Source: Symsagittifera roscoffensis
Lineage: Eukaryota; Xenacoelomorpha; Acoela; Convolutidae
DNA: 64,000 bases
Direction of reading: 5' to 3'
Assembly: GCF_963678635.1 (NCBI RefSeq)
Contig: NC_087069.1
Coordinates: forward strand, 55,761,175-55,825,174
Notes under the pieces: model-generated
Database searches by the model: none
The model's input: only the letters and a program-made list of their open reading frames with translations
Told to the model about the DNA's origin: nothing
Shown: positions 51,776 through 61,427 of the stretch, piece by piece
How the letters are laid out: every line of letters begins with the position of its first letter
How positions within the stretch are numbered: the first letter of the stretch is position 1
Position numbers and translations under genes: made by a program

Positions 51776-53950
51776 TCAATTCGGTTGCCGGTTTTTCCCG
51801 TTCGCTCCGTTGGCTAAAACTGCACCGAGGGCCATGATGGGGCCTGATTCTGGGGTTTTGGCTGGCGGATGTCCCTCGAGTAGTACCGATACTGTTAGTA
51901 GTTTCTCCGTGACACGCTTCGATGATAGCGGCTTATTGTCCTCATCCGATTCCGTTTCGTCTTCGGATTGCAATTGTCTCCTTTTTCGCCCGGCTCTGCT
52001 TGTTGCAGTCGGTTTTCGTGTGTCAGTGTCTTTGGAGACTATCATGTTTCATAGCTCATGTGGCGTTGGTGAGTTTGTGAGTACCCCCGAAGTTCTTTTC
52101 TTGGAGGATGTTGTCTTTCATATCGCGACTCCGGTTTTCCTAAGCACACTAGCGTTACTCATTTTTAACGTGTGTGCAATTTCCGCTTTTTTTTCTATTA
52201 AGCAACCTATACCTGTTCAGGTTTCGCCCGGCTGTCCGTTGAAAAACCACGCTCGATGGTACTGCCTCTGAGGTTGGGTTTTCAGTTGATCGGCCATTTG
52301 GTTCTATTCCCTGGCCGACTGGCGTGATTTTGAGCGTTGCGTTTGCTGAGAAACGTAAGGCGCCCAGATCCCTTTTGAGCATTTCCTCCAAGGTCTTCGG
52401 TTTTTCTTCACGGGTTTATAATAGAATTGAGTTTTTCAAACGTCCTATTATTCATTCAATGCTTCCCGTTGAAAGAACAATAATCGTTCATTCATGTCTA
52501 CACCCTGGCCGCTACAGAAAACGTTTACCTTTTTGAATATGAAACTAGTGCCTTGGTCGACATGAACTTTCTTATGAACCCCAAGAATGCAAAAATGTTT
52601 ATGTAACTCTAGGGAACCTAAAAATTTTATATGCGCGGTCCGTATAACAGACCACCGCTGATGGCCTTCGTGAGAAACTATCCAACGCTCCAATCACGTA
52701 CTTTTTTGATTCATTGAGGCAGTTTAAGGAACCTAATGTTGAAAGACTAATTGGACTGCCTCATTGGGCTCCTTCTGGTCCGCATTTTTTCCTATATCTT
52801 CTTGGTACATAGAGATCAAGGTTCTTACCCACAAGCATACACTCTCTTCATTTTTGTCCATTGACGCAATGTTCATGTGGATATGTGGGAACCACATAAC
52901 CTTGGCCGCCGTGAGACTTTTTCACTTTCCCAGGTGGTAGCAATAGAGCCTGTTGCTTACTGCCTTGTGCCATGTGTTGGGGATTACCAGTTTCTCTTTT
53001 ATCCAAAAGCAGTTGTCGCAAACGTGGAATGCATTTAAAAATATAGATCAAGGTAGTATTTTGAGTATTATTTGTTCACAGCATGAACTTTTGAGGCCAG
53101 GCGCTATTCTTGGGAGTTATTTAGTAATTCTGGGTCGACGATAGGCATTATGCAGTTCAAGGGTAGAGGGAAAGATTCTGAAATTCGAAATTGATAGAAC
53201 CATATTTGCCTTTGTGCTCTTTTTTTTTATGGTAATCACGTCAACCTGAGCTTCTCGAATGTCTTTCGAAAATTTTTTCCAGTTTCCCAAAAAAAAATTC
53301 CTTTTTTCCGATGTAATTTGAGTTCTTATCAATTCCGGCGTAAATATTTTAGAATTTCTAATTGCCCCCAACTAATTAAGAGACTTCGCCTTCGTTATAT
53401 GCAAATTCCTGCCTTATGGTTGGCTGGTTCTGTGTTGCATGATAATCCGCCCTCTACCGGCCGTTCCAGGATTCAAAGTTTGCATACTTTGATTTCATAA
53501 GCTAATAACCTCTCGCTTGCGTTATTTTTTGGTTTAATGTCCGATCCCTCGGATAAAATTTTATTAGTAAATCCGAGCTACCAAATGACTTCATCTCTGC
53601 TACCGTGAACTTGCTGTTGCATATTGAAACTGCTTTTGTCTCACTTGCTAGGTTTAGGGACAGATAATCTGCTAATCCGATTTTAGCCAATGGCTTCTGC
53701 TTCACCTCGAAGTTAAAGGGTATTGACCGATCGAGCCATCTCATTAAACGGCTGAACATTGTTGCATTTTTCTTGTTATTTTTGTAGTATGATACGAGTG
53801 CTTTGTGGTCGGCTATAACTTGAAGTTTCTGGCCCTGAACATAGTTACGAAAATACTCTTCTCCCACTCTTCAGCTAGTATTTCTAGTTCGTTTGTCGAA
53901 TAACTTTTTCGGCGTTATTTAGGTAGCGCAATGCAAACAATATCGTCTGC
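51776..53950 (-). pseudogene. Decayed Ty3/gypsy pol relic
   Basis: Minus-strand fragments lie in the correct order. RNase H is at about 53950-53640 (FRNYVQGQKLQVIADHKALV, then LMRWLDRSIPFNFEV). A weak linker follows. The integrase core is at about 52740-52450 (LDSFSRRPSAVV and, in another frame, HVDQGTSF with GQGVDM). A C-terminal piece is at 52391-52155 (LGALRFSANATLKITP). A basic acidic-patched tail is at 52045-51776. Many stops and frameshifts separate these. No LTR or reverse transcriptase is seen. It is an old insertion in the intron between exons 4 and 5 and differs in sequence from both larger elements here. Confidence 0.75.
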
Positions 53951-54243
53951 CAACCCTAGAAATGCATATCAAGAAAATTGGATTAATCACGTTTTTATGC
54001 ACTTTTAAGCATTGATTTTCGTGGATTCTTATCGTTTCGATGTCTATGGAATACTTATCTATATATTACTGCCAAATTCTCAGCCGATTGTTTTTAAGAG
54101 CTCGAAGAGTTTTTGACCCAGTTTTTTGAAGTTTCGTGGGTTTTTCATGGAAGTTTCAGGCGTAAGAAACGTGTTTTAAAGTGCTCCAAATGCGACTCCG
54201 TAAAATTAGTTCATAAAAATCATAATTGTTCAGGCGTGTTTAC

Positions 54244-54319
54244 CTGACTGGAGAGGAAGAATGCGAGATGATGAATGTGGAGGAAGTAGCCCAGACCGAA
54301 CATGGCAGTGAAGAGTGCG
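54244..54319 (-). CDS. SLC37A: SLC37A exon 4
   Basis: The acceptor is TTTCTGTTTCAG; the donor is AGTCAG then GTAAAC. It encodes ALFTAMFGLGYFLHIHHLAF and FLSSQ, the third-helix region. One base completes a Ser codon from exon 3, and it ends in phase 0. Confidence 0.94.
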
Positions 54320-54761
54320 CTGAAACAGAAACAGTCTCCTTGTCAATTATGATCAGCAGCTTCATTGGTTCAGTGGTCCAGACAGCTCCCGGGCGATTCT
54401 TGCATGATTATTATTTTGACCCATTCAACATAATTTCATCAAAAATTTGCGACAATTATTAGTAAGAAACTTAATGGCATGCTCTTGCAATTTCAGGCAA
54501 AGTGAGAAAAATTGATCTAAAAATGATCAACTAAAAAAAATTATTTCACAGAAAAGTAGCAGTCGGAGGTTGAAATATTCATTCTAAAATAACTTTTGGT
54601 GGCAAAAGATACGGTGTACACCGAAATTAATTAAAATCAGGCGTGTTGACAACCGCCATAAACGCCATACTGTTTATACTTTTGTTTATGCGCATTGCCC
54701 TAGTGTAAACATGTTGCCGTTTCGACAACGCCCTGAATTGTTGGTGTTCTCCCGATGTTAC

Positions 54762-54886
54762 CTGAGTGTCATTCCAATAGTGAGGAAGTATCTCAAGTCA
54801 ACCCTCTCTGCAATGTGGCCACTTACGAACATGCCCAGAGCATAAGCGAACAGAAAGCCACTGTCCAGAATGGCGATCAGACTGCC
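54762..54886 (-). CDS. SLC37A: SLC37A exon 3
   Basis: The acceptor is TTTGCAATGCAG; the donor is ACTCAG then GTAACA. It encodes GSLIAILDSGFLFAYALGMF and VSGHIAERVDLRYFLTIGMT, the second helix and the ERxxLRY loop typical of the family. Entry is phase 0 and exit is with two bases. Confidence 0.95.
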
Positions 54887-55216
54887 CTGCATTGCAAACA
54901 TACAAGAACAAATACATGACCACTAGAAGAGGATTCATATAGCAGTTTTTTTCCCTGATGGTTGGGGAATTTGTTCTGATTCTACTCTTTAATCACCCAA
55001 AAGAGATGAAAAGTCGACTGTCCTTCGTTTTCTGTTTTTTTTTTCAGTCCAAAGGTCGGTGGATCAAGGCTCGAGGTTTGATATAAGTTAACTGTATTCT
55101 CTTTGGGATACAAACCAAGTTTAATTGGGCAACCTGATAATCCTCTCCAAGAATGTTGGGTTAGTCCAAGATGGTATCTAGACTGGGTTCTATGTGTCTA
55201 ACTGTAAGATGTATAC

Positions 55217-55367
55217 CTGGGTGTCGGGGTTGTCGAATGGTGCCCATCCTTTCTCCCCCTCCCCCTCTTCTGATCCTGTACTGCTGCTGCCGTTTTTGAG
55301 CACAGGAGTGACGACACTGACCACCTTGCGCGTCAGATGGTAACACATGTATGTCATGAATGTCAAC
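55217..55367 (-). CDS. SLC37A: SLC37A exon 2
   Basis: The acceptor is ACTGGATGCAG; the donor is CACCCAG then GTATAC. It encodes LTFMTYMCYHLTRKVVSVV, the end of the first helix with the conserved YHxxRK motif, then a lumenal Ser/Glu/Gly loop and GWAPFDNPDTQ. It begins with one base of a codon and ends in phase 0. Confidence 0.93.
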
Positions 55368-57065
55368 CTGCATCCAGTTTATTTAATTCAATTTCAGACC
55401 ATTTGTCCATTAGGTAACCTACTTTGTAACAAGGTTAGCCAGTTGCTATGAAAGTAGCCCAGAATGATCCGACCATAATCATAAAAAATATTGAAAAAAA
55501 AACTCTTTTTTTTTTCAATGAAGTGCCATTTTTTGTGCGAGGTGTGATGAGAGAGCTATGCGAACATGCAGGGGCGGATTTAAGGGGGGGGGGGGCGGAC
55601 GCCCCCCTCAGGGATTCGACCCCCTGCTGACCCAAAGGGTCCCCCTTTGGTACTTTTTAAGATATCCATATTTGGCCGACCGACCCTAAATTTCTTCTGA
55701 AGGCGCCTTTGGCGCCATCATATACTAATTTTGAGGGGGGAGCGCGCGCCAAAAAAAACGCAATCTGATTTACAACAACTATTTTCTATGATTTCATTGC
55801 TTTTTTTTTGAGCTCAGAATTGGTTTCATTTGAGTCTTTTACTAAAATTCTAAAATATCTGACACGTGTATTTTCATTTAAAAAATTAAGAATAGATTTT
55901 TTAAATTTACTTTTTGAGCAAGTTTTTGCAGTGTTAGTAAAAAAATCAATTTTTTTGAGTCGGAAAATCCATCCAAATCGATTTAATATTTAATAGACAC
56001 TTGAATCGCTCCAAAATTTTCAGGAAAGGTCGATTTAAGTCGATTTAAATTTTATTTAAGTTCGTTAAAAGTACATTATTAATCAATTTGGATCGATTCA
56101 AAGTCGATGCAAAATCAACTGATCCGAAACCATTTTTGTCAGTGCCGGACAGCTTAATAAGGTATACCAACGTCAATAATTCCCGATGTTTCTTTGCTAC
56201 CAAAACAAAATCCGGTTGCATTTAACAAGTTCGATTTCAAAACTCGCTATTTAGTCGCTCAATAATTGTTATAGTTTTGGCAGAGTTGGCAAATTGTATG
56301 TTATTTTCGAAAGTAACAAAATAACAGTTGAAAATTTAAAAAAAACACGTTATTTATGAAGAGAAATGCCAGTTTTCCAGCTTTCACGACACCAAGTTGG
56401 GCTCTGAGTTTCCCATACCTGAATACATCACGTTAAAGAGTTGCAAAAAAAACCAAAAAACCCGAACTGAAAAAGATCAGCACACATAAAAATAAATAGC
56501 CCCCCCCCCACACACACACACAGACACACACACGGATTGACATTCAATCTTAATAACATTCAATCTGAAAATCATTTATATGCGGATTGTTTTTCTAAAA
56601 AATAATCGCATTTCTAAGAAATAGCTAACATCACTGTTAGATCTTATAAAAAAAAACATTGTAAATTAAATGGAGCGTTAAATAACGATGTTGAATAACT
56701 TCCCAACTGTGAGTTTTGGGCTACTACGTGGAATGAGGGGCCACATGAAAATGTGTACAAAAACTCATTAGTTTAATACAAAAAAACTGAAAGAGAAAAA
56801 ACCGCGTAGTCTCATTTAGTTTTAAGTTCTTTCGGTAACCCATCAATCCGTTTCGTATAGCTTTTTAAGTTAAACCTGATGTCACGAAAATTGGTGAAAT
56901 AAAGAATGAGAACTTGAAGTCTGCATCAACCCCTTCATTCAGTGAGAAAAAAGAGGGAAATTGTGATCTTTGCAGTAGACTGACCCCATGGTAAGGTACT
57001 TGAAAATCTGTGTCTTCCTCCTCACTGGAACGCCCCCTCTTCCTCCTCTTCTGCTGGACAGACAC
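55368..57065. other. SLC37A first visible intron
   Basis: It holds a repeat fragment at 55566-55745 (GGGGCGGATTTAAGG, G12 run, GGATTCGACCCCCTGC), shared with 42225-42610. It also holds a short (CA)n at 56511-56533. The rest is AT-rich with no gene. Confidence 0.45.
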
Positions 57066-57225
57066 CTGGACAGTCCAATGGCCAGCAGGGGGGTGGAGGA
57101 GTCATGACTGAGACTGGGGGGAGAAGGGAGAGTGGTCGTGGTCATGGAACTAGTGCTCATTCTATGGCCCCTTCTGCTCTGCTTCAGATCATTTATGGCT
57201 CTTTTCCAGTTACCCTCTGATTTTA
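57066..57225 (-). CDS. SLC37A: Possible SLC37A exon 1 or upstream exon
   Basis: After acceptor CTTGTTTCAG the frame reads KSEGNWKRAINDLKQSRRGH, a Ser/Thr/Pro stretch with ATGs, then STPLLAIGLSR up to CAG then GTGTCT. Ending with two bases fits exon 2. The end is partly hydrophobic, as needed for the start of helix 1, but similarity to the family is weak. An alternative donor (CCA then GTGAGG) gives the wrong phase. Confidence 0.35.
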
Positions 57226-59364
57226 CTGAAACAAGATTTTACTTTGAAAATGAATTAGTTTTTTATATTCGGCGGAAAACATGTCACTATTAACAAAAGA
57301 AAACGTTTGAACGAAATTTGAGAGATGCAAGTCACATTACGAACAAGTTTTATTTAACTTTATTTTGCAAAGTTACTAAAGGGGCTAAAAATGGAAAAGA
57401 ACCGAAATGGCTGCAACCACCATCAGAGGCAGATGTTCCTTCACAGTTGATGCTTTCTGTCCACTAGAAGTGGAAACACTTTTCGGGTCCATACAGTTCA
57501 ACACTTTGCCTCTAAAAGTCGTGGAAACGTCACCAAACACTAACTATATCCTGAAGTTTTTTTTCCACCCAAAATCTGTAAGGGATTAATTTTCTTCTTG
57601 GTTTTGTCTCGCAAGAGGTATTCTTATAATTTCTGTGATTTCAATTGAAGACATTTCCAGTTATTTGTTTAGGTTCAGATGACTTATATCATCAAAACCT
57701 ACTTATAACTAAAAACTATTATTGTAAACTGTAACTATTATTTGTGATTTGAGACTATTTATTGTTAGTTTGAACAACTATAAGAATCAATTTGAAAGAA
57801 GAAATGTAACTATAGCAAATTTGATAATTTGGTAAGCTTTGTCGTTTTGTTTTTGTTGGTTTCGTTTGTTTAATTTACTCTTCCGAGTAACTTGCTCGTT
57901 CTATAGCATCACTAACTTTTTGATCTTGTTTATTTCTGTCAGTCGGCCTGATCTACTTATTCCGCATTACGCTATTACGTCACTTATACCGAATAAATAA
58001 ATGGCGCAATGTCCTTGCAATAACAGAATGATGACCAAAGATTTAGACTTTTCGGATAAAGTTTAATTGTCAATTAGTTCAATTGGTTCGTTCTACAAAA
58101 CGGTCGACAAAAATTTAGAAAAGTTTTTGTAAAAATCGTGGATCCTCACCTTCAAGTTTATTTGAAAACTACATAAACGTAAAACTAAACGATGCAGTTT
58201 CAAAAACTGTAATGTATAATTGATTTTTTTTAAAACTAAAGGGCTGACCTTTTACAAAAATACTCAGCAAAATTTTCTTGTATGGAATAATGTTTATCAA
58301 AGCGGTTTCTTTTAAGTTTCTGTATGTGGTCAACCAAGAGAACGGATCACACTATCCCGTTTCAGGTGCTATATAACAAGTGCTGTTAACATCGCCAATA
58401 AGAAAATGAGTTACAAATAAAGGGTTCAAAAGACTGAGTTTTAGCAAATTAGACGAATCGGTTCTGGAGTTATGAAAAAATATATATTGGAAAAGTACTT
58501 GTAGCCAGCGACATCATTGGAACAAATATGATTCAATTACCCGGATTGAACTCACCTGCGGTCGTTGTTGTCACTGTAACGCTGATCAACTGATTCAACG
58601 AAATTTCAGGGCTGATGTTGGGACTTTTCAGAAGGGGCTATTAAAAAAGCATGTAGATAAAATAGCCTAAAATGCAATTAAGCTTCATTTATGCGTTATC
58701 GCGTGCTTTTTGTAACTATTCTTGAAAGACTAAATGGCCATAGCGAAATTGCTTAAAGAACTGAAAGAAATTTCGCTATAGCCTTTTAGTGGCTGATGCA
58801 AGACAATTTAATCAATTTAAATTTTTTTTTACAAAAAAAAACAATTAAAAGCAAACAAAAATATTTTGTTGTGCTCCTTTACAAATAATTTTCTCATATA
58901 CATCAATTGGATAGATAGATAGAAAATTTTGTTTAGTATTGGTATCGGGAAATCTGCATGTCTAAAAAAATAAATGAACTTTTTTTTCAAAAATTTCAAG
59001 CTTCTATGCTATTTTATCTTTATGATAAAGCAGCGCTCCTCTTTTGAGAATAGTGCAAAAAAACAAAAACTAATGGGGCTACAACTTAATCTAAAGACCC
59101 CTAGTCACACATGTCTTCTATGCACCACCGCTGCTTATTTCAAGTTTAAAACTTTACTGCAACAACTGCGAATTTAAAAACTCATTTCCTATTTTGAAAA
59201 ATTTGTTAACCGCTTTCTAACCGCTTTACTTTTCGTTAAATTATTAACCGCTGAAAAATTAACACATTAAACTACACAAAATCAGAAATCACGATTGATG
59301 AAAACTAACGAAATATTTTAAAAAGTGTTTTCAGATCCGAGATCAAACCTTAAAAAAGCTACCC
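57226..59364. other. AT-rich DNA upstream of the visible SLC37A exons
   Basis: Further 5' exons could hide here, but I cannot identify one. A stem-loop with 22-base arms lies at 58729-58790 (ACTAAATGGCCATAGCGAAATT-type arm, written here only by its ends ACTAAA and GAAATT). Confidence 0.35.
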
Positions 59365-59600
59365 GCACTGAAAATTCATGGATAAAAATCAATTATATTG
59401 GATTTTCCTTGTCAGTATCTATTTAAAAAAAGTTAATCGATTATAGTTGATTGAAAATTGATTATAATTATACTGTTTCTTGGGCAATAAAATATCAATA
59501 ATGATCGATTATTTTCAACTCATTTTCAAAAAAATTTATCAAAGAAAAGTTATCAAGTTGAATCGATTATAATAGATTATAACCATTTATTTAAATATTT
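59365..59600. repeat. AT-palindrome repeat family, distal copy
   Basis: It begins CCGCACTGAAAATTCATGG and continues with ATTATATTGGATTTTCCTTG and GTCAGTATCT, matching the ends and interior of the 12218-13864 and 36750 copies. It confirms a dispersed family. Confidence 0.65.
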
Positions 59601-59799
59601 TTGCGTGTTGTTTTCATTTTTTCATAATTTTGTTAAACTTAAGTTAGTTCTTTTGTTCTCTCGCTAACTTATTTTTTTCCTATTTCAATCGCGTTTTTGA
59701 CAATTTACAAAAAGTGACCCATAGATCTCACACCAACCCCCACGTTTATCCGTACTACATTTACCTGTCCCGATAGAGGTGGTTAGTGGCGGTTTGGTA

Positions 59800-59965
59800 A
59801 ATGCGTGGGGAAGGGTGGTTTGATTTAAACGCGCGGAAGGAGGGAGATGATGTGCGTAACGTGGGGGGGGGGGGGGTTGTACGTGTGGGTGGGGGTACAA
59901 GGGAAGTAAGCGGTTTAGGACGTGGGGGGCAGGTTGGACGAGGAGGGTGGGGGGGGCGTGTTGAG
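59800..59965. repeat. G-rich low-complexity tract
   Basis: Many G3-G14 runs occur on the plus strand (longest near 59861-59876). They could form G-quadruplexes. No repeat unit is as clear as at 15806-16666. Confidence 0.7.
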
Positions 59966-60262
59966 ACTTAGCGGAGGCATGATGGGGGTATTGAGTTGTG
60001 GGAGGAAGAATGCGACTGGAATTTCAAAAAAAACCAATGCACTCGCTTAACACTAAAAAGAACGTTTTTCGACCAAACTTTTAGCGCCGCAGGCACATTT
60101 TGAGAAAAATTGCAAAAATTAGAGTATTCAGCTACAAAATTTAGTCCATTTTCATGGATTTTATGTACCAAAAAGAATCCATGTATTTGTTCATGGATTC
60201 AAGGGCCGATTGTGTTTGTTCAAAAGCATAGATTCTACTTCAGTGAAAAATTCAAAAAATAG

Positions 60263-60634
60263 TGTGGTACCGCAACTGCTACTGCTATTGCAGTAATTGC
60301 AGTAACTATGCAGTCATCATATATTGGCCTTGACAGTGCTATTCACATCTGCTACTGCTATCGCAGTAACCAGGCAGTCGTCATATTTTGGCCTTGATAG
60401 TGCTATCCATATTGTTATCTGTAAATTATATAATCCTATTATAAAAAACCAAGGTCAAAGAATACGTGACCTTTTACAAAACCTAGAGAGTTAATCTCTC
60501 AGGCCTGTGGCTAAGAACACAGTCAGCAAGAAACTAACAACAGAAAAACATACGGTTTCAACATGGTTAATTAAACTCTTCGAAACCAAATCAGTTTTCA
60601 CTATACAACCTCAGAGGTATTGTTAGTTACCACA
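60263..60634 (+). repeat. 5' LTR of a second Ty3/gypsy element
   Basis: It starts TGTGGTAC and ends GTTACCACA, giving short inverted ends and the TG...CA rule. The primer site follows directly. The upstream part holds two diverged tandem copies of about 70 bases (CTGCTACTGCTATYGCAGTAA ... shared end GGCCTTGA), like U3 enhancer repeats. A TATA-like ATTATAAAAAA lies near 60434. The 3' LTR is outside the window. Confidence 0.75.
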
Positions 60635-61427
60635 TGGCGCAGCCAGCAGGATCCGGTTTTACAGCTCAGGATAATAGGACTGATCTAGGAATCCCAGTAT
60701 TTTGGGCATCCGCAAATTCAGACCCACCTTGGAGTTTTGAAACGTGGCTTGACCAGTTCCTATTAGCTGTTACAGTTAAAGAGAACGTGGATCCAGAAAT
60801 AATAAGAACGTGGATCCAGAACCCAAACCGGTATTAGAAGAACCTCTACCAACTCCGGAAACATCAGCGCAAAACGAGGATGAGATTGCGACAGCAGAAA
60901 GAGAAGCTCGGAACAGATTGGCTCGAGACAAAGTGGTTCAAGAAAATGAAGAACGGACACTAAGAGGACCTAGAGTGGGACATAATGTATTCTACCACGA
61001 AGTGGGCAAACGGCTAACATCGAGATTATTCCTCGCCTTAGGAGCGGAAGGGAAGAAAAAATTTATCCAAAAGAACCCTCACGCAGAAATATCCAAACTA
61101 GGGTTTCGCGATATAATTCGATTAGCAAAAATCTCATTTGAGAAAACGAAATGTATTACCTATGAGAGATACAAACTGTTCACACGATCCCACGAATCAA
61201 ATGAAACGTTGGAATCTTTTCATGCCGCACTGACTGCACAAGCAGCAAAGGCTGAATTAGGAGCGTTGGAAGAAGAATTGGTACGAGATTTATTCATCTC
61301 CAGAATGAAAAATGCTGTCCTCCAGGACACATTGACTTTCGAAACATTCTCTCCAGAAGAAGTCTTAAAACGTGCACTAAAGTTTGAATATAGCAAACAA
61401 ACCACCCAAGCATTCCAAAATTCTTAA
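60634..61427 (+). pseudogene. gag: Gag of the second Ty3/gypsy element, frameshifted
   Basis: The ATG is shared with the LTR edge (MAQPAGSGFTAQ). The N-terminal part (WSFETWLDQFLLAV) is Gag-like. At 60783-60821 the 16-base word GAACGTGGATCCAGAA occurs twice, 23 bases apart. This shifts the frame by two, which is exactly the offset between the two Gag frames. The rest (60810-61427) contains VFYHEVGKRLTSRLFLALGA, a capsid-like ESFHAALTAQAAKAELGA and FISRMKNAVLQDTLTF. A TAA at 61425-61427 separates it from nucleocapsid and pol in the same frame. Confidence 0.8.
60635..60654 (+). promoter_or_regulatory. Primer binding site, tRNA-Ser type
   Basis: TGGCGCAGCCAGCAGGATCC directly follows the LTR. 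It closely resembles the complement of the 3' end of metazoan tRNA-Ser. It overlaps the second codon of Gag. tRNA-Ser priming is reported for Mag-like Ty3/gypsy elements. Confidence 0.7.

Larger units (their letters stand above)
11570..57225 (-). other. SLC37A: SLC37A-type sugar-phosphate exchanger gene, whole span
   Basis: Ten exons on the minus strand encode a major facilitator superfamily protein of the SLC37 family. Vertebrate members exchange glucose-6-phosphate and inorganic phosphate across the endoplasmic reticulum membrane. Exon order from high to low coordinates gives the expected order: first helix with YMCYHLTRK, then GFLFAYALGMF, NGLVQSSGWPAV with GNWFG and WNCHTSVGNILG, GVWVDREWGLSFIVP, an acidic loop, VPGVVEYGMCLFF, FDMGGIVGGILMG, VNGPYALITTAISADLGTH and VTSIIDGMGSLGAG. 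Splice phases agree across all joins except exon 6 to 7. The last intron carries the 18.9-kb LTR element in the same orientation. Placement nearer SLC37A1 or SLC37A2 than SLC37A3 or A4 is my impression from the motifs. The 5' end is not resolved. Confidence 0.9.

Noticed and set aside
51511-52271. Plus-strand ORFs of 108 and 153 codons
   Set aside because: They are antisense to the decayed Ty3 pol relic, which has recognisable RNase H and integrase motifs.
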